DNA of 64,000 nt. It comes from Homarus americanus (lineage: Eukaryota > Arthropoda > Malacostraca > Decapoda > Nephropidae). Location of the stretch: positions 1,372,586 to 1,436,585 of the forward strand of contig NW_024722158.1 in NCBI RefSeq assembly GCF_018991925.1, written 5' to 3'. Within the stretch, counting starts at the first letter, position 1, and every line of letters starts with the position of its first letter. The position numbers and the translations under genes are program-made. Positions 56,550-64,000 of the stretch are shown piece after piece. The notes beneath the pieces were generated by a model. That model worked only from the letters and a program-made list of their open reading frames with translations. It had not been told where the DNA came from and did not search any database.

Positions 56550-57079
56550 ATGCCGAAAACCTTAATTGTTGGCGATTCCCAGGTACAGTACCTGGATAGC
56601 TTCTTTTTTTTTTTCGTGGTAAAAATAAAAATAAGATGAGGGTGTGTTTGCCAGGAGCTGGGGTGGGGGATATAGTTGACAGGATGGACAATATCTTGTC
56701 TGGTAATGGGAACAAACCCATTATCTGCCTCAGTGCAGGAGGCAATGATATTGGCCGGTGTAGGAGTGAAGAGCTTCTTGATAAGCTCAAGGCAGCTATA
56801 GAATGTATTAGGTAGAAGGGAGGGATCCCTATCATATGTGGTGTCCTGCCTAGGAGAGTTGGCAATGAATGGTTGTCAAGGGCAGTTGGTGTCAATGGCT
56901 GTCTTGACAGATATTGCAAGTCAATAGCAGTCCCATTCATTGACAACTGGGACAACTTTTACGGCAGAAGGGACCTTTATGCTAGGGATGGGGTGCACCT
57001 GTCTGGGGATGGGGTGGTAACCCTGGCTGGTTCTCTCGAGAGGGCAGTTCAAAAGATGTCGATGTCTTTAAACTGCTAG
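56550..57079 (+). pseudogene. CR1-B ORF1, SGNH-hydrolase-like esterase
   Basis: From ATG at 56550: PKTLIVGDSQVQYLDS with the GDS nucleophile motif (block I), a poly-T frameshift near 56605, CLPGAGVGDIVDRMDN, CLSAGGNDIGRCRSEELL (block III, GGNDIG), an in-frame stop near 56814, RAVGVNGCLDRYCKSIAVPF, and RDLYARDGVHLSGDGVVTLA (block V Asp-His). This order is that of SGNH/GDSL esterases carried by ORF1 of CR1-clade LINEs. The role there is thought to involve membrane or lipid interaction, which is not shown here. Confidence 0.78.
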
Positions 57080-57087
57080 GGGAACAT

Positions 57088-57324
57088 ATGAGCACGGGGG
57101 TGGAGGAGACTGCAGTGGGAGCGGGTAAACAAAGTAAAAGGTTACAGGGAAATAGTGCAAGGAATGATGACAAAACTAAATTAGGCAGAGAGTTAAAACC
57201 TAAACGCGTCAAAGAGAGGACTCAGAACACGACTAACTTAAATGTCTACTACGCAAACAGTAGAAGTATGAGAAACAAAATTAATGAAATCAGGGAGTAG
57301 GTATGTACCGAAAAAATAGATATA
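57088..57324 (+). pseudogene. CR1-B ORF2 start (endonuclease N-terminus)
   Basis: It begins 8 bases after the ORF1 stop. A basic leader is followed by TNLNVYYANSRSMRNKINEI, the first block of an APE endonuclease. A TAG at 57298 interrupts it. The frame is then cut by a TA-flanked MITE at 57325 and resumes at 58162. Confidence 0.72.
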
Positions 57325-58159
57325 CAGTGACCCCTCGTTTAACGAACGCCTCGGTTAACGAACTGCCTTCCATATGGATCTTCAATTCGGTTAGCGAACA
57401 AAAATTCGGTTAACGAATTTCTTACGAACCGACCTCAACATGTTTTTGCTTGCACTGACCGGGCAACCAGCTTTAGTATCAGTCCGCCAATACATTAATC
57501 GGTTCTAGGGTTTAAATTCCTTACTATTTTAGTAAATATCAAGAAGTTTATACTATTCAATAATTTTAAAAGTTTAATATTCAATTTTTTAGTCATTTTA
57601 ACAATTATTGAACCTAATTGAAGGTAAAGTGACTAGTTTAATGCGCGGCATCCAGCCTCTTAACACAGCAAACAGGCGTTAGTCTCTCTCTGTTTTCACT
57701 GGAGGTAACATCTTGCTTGAGACTCTCTTCTTCAACTAAATGCTTTTTTCTGTGTTTCCAAGCAAATTATTGGTCATTTTGAAATATATTTTACATATTG
57801 ACAATATATAATGCAGTGCAGTGTTGATTAAAGAAAATAATCTTGAATTACACCAAGAGAGCTAAAATTTTATGGGTGAAATGGCACCATGGGGTGACTT
57901 CTCTTCCACCCCAATGCCTTCTCTTCTTCCTTCTCCTCCACCCCCATTCTAAATCCCATCATCATCATCCAGGAGCCTTCTACATACACACCTCAAAGTA
58001 AGTGAACTTTTCTACCATTTTTGTTGAATTTAGGAAATTTTCGGTGAGCTGGAACCAATTACCCAAAAACCCATTGAAACAATGGTTTCGGTTAACGAAC
58101 TTTTCGGTTAACGAACGACCTTCTGGAACGGATTGAGATCGTTAACCGAGGGGTCACTG
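57325..58159. mobile_element. pogo/Tigger-like MITE, second family, 835 bp, inside CR1-B
   Basis: Ends CAGTGACCCCTCGTTTAACG and, complemented, CAGTGACCCCTCGGTTAACG. TA flanks are at 57323-57324 and 58160-58161. Nearly the same length and internal sequence as 49130-49972. Confidence 0.86.
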
Positions 58160-58161
58160 TA

Positions 58162-60985
58162 CTGTAATAGCATTCACCGAAACATGGATAAACTTACTCA
58201 CGAGAGTTACCTGTAGCATACCAAATTGCAGGTAACAAATTATTCCATACCGATAGGCAGATTAGGAAAGGAGGCAGAGTAGCAATCTATGTCAGGGATA
58301 ATCTGAAGTGTGAAATAAATAAGAAAATAAAAACTGAGCTGAATACAGAAACAATATGGATAGAATTAATCGATGGTAGGGAAAAATTAATCACAGGAGT
58401 ATATAGACCTCCTAATCTTGATAGAGTTAACGAGCGATTTATTTGGTATGAAAAGCGCAGGGCATCCATGAGACATAGCAAAGTCTGTATAGTAGGCGAC
58501 TTTAACTTTAGCCAGATACATTGGATTGACCTTACAGGAAACTCATAATCAGAGGATTTTCTTGAAACATTTCAGGACTGTTTCTTATGTCAACATATAC
58601 TGTAACTGAACCCACCTGGGGTAATAATATACTCAATTTAGTTCTGTCAAACAGAGAAAACCTCATTAATAATGTCGAGGTAGGGAACGAACTTGATAAC
58701 AGCGATCACAAAGAAATAAGATTTCAATTGAAATTTAACGGCAGACACAAGGAAAATTCCATTAAAGTCCCAGATTTTAAAAGGGCAAACTTTGATAGGT
58801 TGAAAAGACAGCTGAGAGAAGGGGATATCACGTCTGGGGATGGATTACATGACCTCACACAATGTACCCACAGAGGGCGACCTCAATTTTCCTGGAGACC
58901 TAACAACGATATCCTCACAAAATATGATGGCTGAAGATGACCTGATCACGAGACCTGAGGTTGATGAGTTCCACGACAATTTAAATAATGAGTTACTTAA
59001 TGCACAAGGGCAGAACATACCATTCAGAAAACTCAGATCAAACAACAATGACCCTAAATGGATAAACAATTATTTAAAGAACATTATTGGACAAAGGAAG
59101 GCTACAGGTAGGAGAATAAATCGTGGTGAAGTTTACCTCCGACATTATTATGAGGTATTGGCCAGTAGGGTTAAGACCGAGATAAGAAAAGCAAAGAGGA
59201 AGAATGAACTGAAGGTAGCAAGGGAGGTGAAGTCAAACCCCAAGGGATTCTCTCAATGTATCAAACTAAAACACGAGAAAAGATTGGACCAATACAGTCA
59301 GATACTGGCGAGCTAACTGATAACGACGGAGAAATGAACAATAATCTGAATAAATATTTTTCAACAGTTTTCACCACCGAAAATTTAAACATGATACCCG
59401 AGGCACCGACTATATACAGAGATAGTGAAGAAAACAAATTAAGCGAGACAGTAGTGACTAGTAACGATGTTAGTAAGCAAATAGACAAACTAAAGCCTAA
59501 TAAGTCACCTGGTCCTGATGAGATATTTGCCAGAATATTAAAGGAATGTAAGGAAGAGCTTAGTATGCCCTTAGCAAATTTGTTTAACATGTCATTAGAA
59601 ACAGGTGTAGTACCATAAGCCTGGAGGATAGTGAAAGTAATACCGATTTTCAAGAAGGGAGATAGATCACTATCCTCTAACTACCATCCAATCAGTTTAA
59701 CATCAATTGCAGGCAAATTACTGGAAGCAATAATTTCAAACTCTATTCGAAATCACCTGGAGAAGCACAAGTTGATCAATGATTCTCAACATGGCATCAC
59801 AAGCGGGCGTTCATGTCTAACTAATCTATTAACATTCTTTTCATCTGTTTTCGAATCAGTGGACGAGGGGCACAATTATGATGTGGTATATCTTGACTTT
59901 AGTAAAGCCTTCGACAGAGTCCCTCAAGAAAGACTAATAAGAAAAGTGGAGGATCATGGCATTAAAGGAGATATTCTAAAATGGATTAGGGCGTGGTTAC
60001 AGGAAACAGCGAGTGAGCATTAACGGGACTAAATCCGATTGGAGTAACGTCACTAGTGGAGTACCCCAAGGCTCGGTACTTGGACCATTATTATTTATTA
60101 TATACATAAACGACATAGATATTGGCATAGACAGCAACATAAGTAAATTTGCTGATGACACTAAAATAGAGCGTGTAATTAAATCTGACGAGGACTCCGC
60201 AAACTACAGGAAGATTTAAAAAAAGAATTTGAATGGTCTGAAAATGGCAGATGAAATTCAATGTGGACAAATGTAAAGTACTTAGAGAGATGTAAACAGG
60301 GAAACCAGATATCAGATGAACAACGATGTTATCGAGAAATCTGAATACAAGAAAGATTAAGGAGTAATGATAAGTAGGAATCTCAAGCCAAGTAAACGTG
60401 TATTTGCTCGAAACAAGGCTAATAAAGTACTTGGGTTCATACAAAGGAGTGTTAGTTACAAGACTAGAGAGGTCATCCTAAAACTATATCTTGCGCTTGT
60501 GAGACCTCACTTGTATCACACAGCTCAATTCTGGTCACCGTATTACAGAATGGATATAGAATCCCTAGAAAGAATTTAGAGGAGAATGACAAGACTAAAT
60601 CCAGGCATTAGGAACCTTGAGTACTGTACAGAGACAGGTTAAAGCATCTTAATTTGCACTCCCTCGAGAAACATAGAGTGAAGGGCGATATGATAGAAGT
60701 GTATAAATGGAAGTCAGGGCTAAACAAAGGTGATATAACAAAGGTACTCAAACTATTCAACCAGGAGTGAACTCAACAATGGTTTTAAATTAGACAAATT
60801 TAGATTTAGGCACAAAATAGGTAAATATTGGTTTGGAAATAGAGTAGTGGACGAGTGGAACAAGTTACCAAACATCATCATTTAATCGAATACGCTGGAT
60901 AGCTTCAAACACAGGTTGGATGGATATATGAGCAATAGGGGTTGGGTGTAAATACCCACTGTAGTTTCCTCCATTCTTATGTTCA
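58162..60985 (+). mobile_element. CR1-like element B, endonuclease, RT and 3' end
   Basis: The endonuclease continues (FTETWIN, RKGGRVAIYVRDNLKCEIN, LITGVYRPPNLDRV, VCIVGDFNFSQIHWIDLTGN) and then TEPTWGNNILNLVLSNREN. The connecting region is 58840-59316 (GRRINRGEVYLRHYYEVLAS). RT blocks are SPGPDEIFARILKECKEELS, VVYLDFSKAFDRVPQERL (motif A), [20 protein letters not shown] (motif B) and KFADDTKI (motif C, intact Asp pair). The tail is at 60367-60900 and the 3' end carries ATTCTTATG (60973-60981). Stops and small indels occur throughout, but all catalytic motifs are readable. Confidence 0.83.
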
Positions 60986-60989
60986 TCAG

Positions 60990-62260
60990 AAAAATAGTGT
61001 GACAATTTTTTTTTAGCGAACACTGTGTGAAGAACAACATATATGGCGATGTCACCAGTTTTCTTCAGCCGAACAGTAAGAAACAGAAGAGGTGCAACCC
61101 TGGTTAGGTTTTTATAGTTTAGGTTAGGTTTTTATAGTTTAGGTTTTGTTAGGTTAGGTTAGTTGATTCGTCTTCTCCCCCACCCAAAAATCCCGATTTC
61201 CCAGACTCTCCTCCCATTATTGATGGGTAGGGGGTCTAAAAAAAATACTGATTTCCGGCTGAAATAATATCAACTTCGTGGTAAATTTTTCTTGTAGCTC
61301 CGTTCACTTGTAGCAAGTTTAAAATATATTTTTCTCGTGCATTTGTGTGTGCTGAGACCGAATATGACCTTCCTTTTTGGCGGAAATTAGCTGGGTTTTT
61401 TTTTTGCGATTTTTTATCGTTTGACGTTTTCCAAGAAAAAAAAGTGCCTAAGCGACTAACAAATACACAATAAAACACTAGAAAAACAATAACCAAACCT
61501 AACCTGACCTGACTTAACTGACTCTCACCATATGATGGAATCACCTATTTCTTACCTTATTGGCCTGGTTCTTGTTCGTCGTTGGATTCTGAGATTCTTA
61601 CACAACGTCACATATGTTGGTCTTTGCGATATTTACATTCAGTCTTGCTCTTAGTACACTTTACTGAGGTTGGAAGAACACCATGCCATCGAAAAAATGC
61701 TGTAGTTTCTTAGTTTTTTTCTCCAAAAACTCGCAATCAGCTCCATATACTTTAAGTGACATCCATCGCAGACTTCCATGGTCGGAAATGAACTTGAATT
61801 TCAAAATATGAGACCCAAAAGAATACTCTAATTTGATTGGGCCAATAATACCGCGAATTAAACCCAAAAACATTTTAATTGGTTTCAAAATCAAAAAGGC
61901 TTTTGATTGGCAACGTGACGTGTACAGCAATGCATGCGCAGAATTATTTATGAAGGGGACGCAGGAGACACGCAGTGTTGGAGGAGAGGCAGACGATAAT
62001 GGCAGGATGTTAATGGAAGAAAATAGAAAATATTTTGGAAGAGCTATCTCCGTTATTATACATTTCCGCCGGTAATGTAATAGATGAAAATTATCTTATA
62101 ATTAAACGTCTTATTCTTATATGATAATAGATTAGTGGTAGGAATGAACGGTGCTACAAGAAAATAATACTTTTGTTCGAAACTCATCAAATAACATCGG
62201 AAAAACATTTTTAATATTCAAACAAAGACCCGGTGCATTAGTGAAAATTGACCACATTAT
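60990..62260. other. No gene recognised
   Basis: It contains a GGTTAGGTTTTTATAGTTTA repeat (about 61106-61165). An 89-codon minus-strand frame (61661-61930) and a 102-codon one (61236-61544) lack recognisable motifs. Confidence 0.4.
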
Positions 62261-62264
62261 CTCC

Positions 62265-62925
62265 GGTCCTACTAATTACCCAAATGTAGCCAAATGTAGC
62301 CGCAATTAAGTCAAATAATGGTCCTACATGAATAAATCGGACTGCCAATCACTTCTCGACTAGTATTTGGTGTCACAAAGTAAAAAAAAAATTGGGAAAC
62401 TTACTTTAATCTGAGTTAATAGATAGCGTGCATGTACCCAGGGAGCGAGAAATTACCCAAATGTAGCCACAATGAAGTCAAATGATGGTCCTACAAGCAT
62501 AAATCGGGCTGTGAATCACTTCTCGATTATTATTTAGTGTCATAAAGTCACAAAAAATAGGTAAACTTAATTTAATCTGAGTTGTGTTAGGTTAGGTTAG
62601 GTACATGCACTCGATCTATTAACTCAGATTAAATTAAGTTTACCAATTTTTTGTGACTTCGTGACACCATATACCAGTCGAGAAGTGACTGGCAGTCCGA
62701 TTTATGCTTGTAGGACCATCATTTGACTTCATTGCGGCTACATTTGGGTAATTACTCGCTCTCTCGGTACATGCACGCGATCTATTAACTCAGATTAAAT
62801 TACGTTTTCCATTTTTTTTTACTTTGTGACACCAAATACCAGTCGAGAAGTGACTGGCAGTCTGATTTATTCATGTAGGACCATTATTTGACTTCATTGC
62901 GGCTATACATTTGGGTACTTAGTCG
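62265..62925. repeat. Large foldback element: two direct repeats per arm
   Basis: The left side has two related blocks (about 62265-62445 and 62452-62585), each with AATTACCCAAATGTAGCC...CCTACA...AACTTA.TTTAATCTGAGTT. The right side (about 62615-62760 and 62775-62925) has the same two blocks inverted. The central loop contains TTAGGTTAGGTTAGGT (62587-62602). The whole would fold into a long imperfect hairpin. No coding sequence and no clear target duplication. Confidence 0.8.
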
Positions 62926-63884
62926 GACCCCATTATCCTGCCCATTTCATAATTTTATTGACAATCTGATGTTCACTACCAACTCTGAAGAGCGAGTCAT
63001 TATCAATCCTAAGTGTATTAAAGATCTCATAAAGTCAACACTGACAGGTGGTGTAAGACTCACCTCACAGGATCTTTTGGAAATCGAAAGAAAGACAAAT
63101 TTCTGTCCCTTACAGAGTTGCTAGTGCAGTTAATAGCTGCACAGTACCGGGGTCCCATTGCAGCTGCTAAAAAAATGAACAAGATTAAAGACAATATAAA
63201 TAGAGGTATTTCGCCTCAGTGTTCGTAGGAGTCAGTAAACAGACGATACTCAAGTAGTTTAGACTGTCTAGTAAGGAACTATCACTCCCGCAGTCTGTCT
63301 CACTTCAGGTAGATGGTGCTGCTTGGGAAGACTTCAGCGGTCTGTTCAAACAGCTGCCAAGACAGGTACCCATCACTGTGTCAAGTGTGAGGAAGACATG
63401 AGCAATTACAACCATCTCAATTCCATAGTTTTCCCAAAGATAACAAAAAGGTAAGTTAATATTAGTGTGTTGTAGAAAATAAGTCATAAAACCACATTCA
63501 GTGCTGGGTGTGGTAATATTTAGTTATTATTTAGCTACAAATAATTATGTATTCTATGGAAAATGTATAGGATCTCTTGTGTTGGATGGATATATTTTCA
63601 GCCCGTTCACCATCCCTGCCCTGGATTGTAGGGAGAGGAGCGGCTGAACGTATTCTCTTTGGGTAGGTCACGATGGGCTTATATTTAGGCCTAAAGGATC
63701 CTGATTGGACAGCCATAATTTCGAGAATCAGTTTTTGGTTAATCTTAATATACAAGTCTTTTATCTTTATCTTTAGTTAACTTTTTTATAATTTACTGTG
63801 GATTTATTTTAATATTTGGGACAATTAATAACTTTATTGTTACTTTCAGTACTAGATTACTTTATGAGTGAGATACTTTTTTAC
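62926..63884. other. No supported gene
   Basis: A 78-codon plus-strand frame (62888-63124) continues in another frame (about 63130-63225, IAAAKKMNKIKDNINRGISP) and may be a relic of an unidentified coding sequence. I do not recognise it. The rest is AT-rich. Confidence 0.3.
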
Positions 63885-64000
63885 TCCAGAACATAAGAAA
63901 ATAGGGAGTCTGCAATAGGCTGGTTGGCCTGTGCATGGCAGCTCCTGTCGAGAGTTAGTACCACTCCCTATCATCCATGAATCTATCTAGCCTCCTTTTA
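63885..64000 (-). mobile_element. CR1-like 3' end (third family), cut by window edge
   Basis: On the minus strand the edge reads KRRLDRFMDDREWY and a stop, followed by a 3' UTR ending in CCTATTTTCTTATGTTCTGG. The LDRFMDD tail and TTCTTATG ending are of the CR1 type, but the sequence differs from CR1-A and CR1-B here. Confidence 0.65.

Overview
This window is repeat-rich eukaryotic DNA, most likely from an arthropod and probably a decapod crustacean. That placement is an inference. It rests on interstitial TTAGG-type tracts (about 23881, 27313, 54418, 62587), very dense microsatellites (GTACA-type, TA, GA), and CR1-like, Penelope-like and Ty3/gypsy-like elements that resemble those I associate with crustaceans. 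There are no bacterial-type operons, rRNA, tRNA or CRISPR arrays that I can support.

The main non-trivial content is a spliced gene on the minus strand running from 29034 down to 8404. Eight or more exons can be joined with matching intron phases. They encode a predicted protein of about 902 residues: a THAP zinc finger (two exons), four small phase-1 exons forming an acidic linker, one further linker exon, and one large exon with a P-element/THAP9-type transposase domain. The introns are packed with other transposons. The last two exons and their shared intron are present again at 42268-48540 (gene B), about 34.5 kb away. The encoded exon-9 protein is identical in the two copies. Upstream of that copy, on the same strand, lies a different THAP exon (50938-51212) whose splice phase would let it join the copied transposase exons.

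Layout. 1-2330: a non-LTR element (LINE-A) interrupted by a CR1-like 3' end. 2340-5140: a decayed RT element with a C-terminal zinc finger/nuclease-like region. 5818-7175: a 32-bp minisatellite. 7760-12960: gene A exons 8-9, with a hAT-like element (8-bp target duplication) holding a pogo-like element in the intron. 12870-15000: GTACA microsatellite with a 68-bp higher-order repeat. 15895-16919: gene A exons 4-7. 16993-20808: CR1-like element B split by a solo LTR. 21120-22475: a duplicated copy of exon 6 and its surroundings, split by a pogo-like MITE. 22520-23490: CR1-A 5' pieces. 25241-25404 and 28937-29034: the THAP exons. 29145-36815: a minus-strand CR1-A element split by an almost complete Ty3/gypsy-type LTR retrotransposon (30896-35839). 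36842-39510: CR1-A reverse transcriptase joined to Penelope-like GIY-YIG ends. 40458-41740: LINE-A endonuclease. 42268-51212: gene B. 52320-53370: CR1-A. 55950-56450 and 62265-62925: foldback elements. 56550-60985: CR1-B with an SGNH-esterase ORF1, split by a pogo-like MITE. 63885-64000: another CR1 3' end.

Most mobile elements are broken by stops and frameshifts. The exceptions are the THAP/transposase exons, which keep open frames and good splice sites, implying that they are under selection or recently duplicated.
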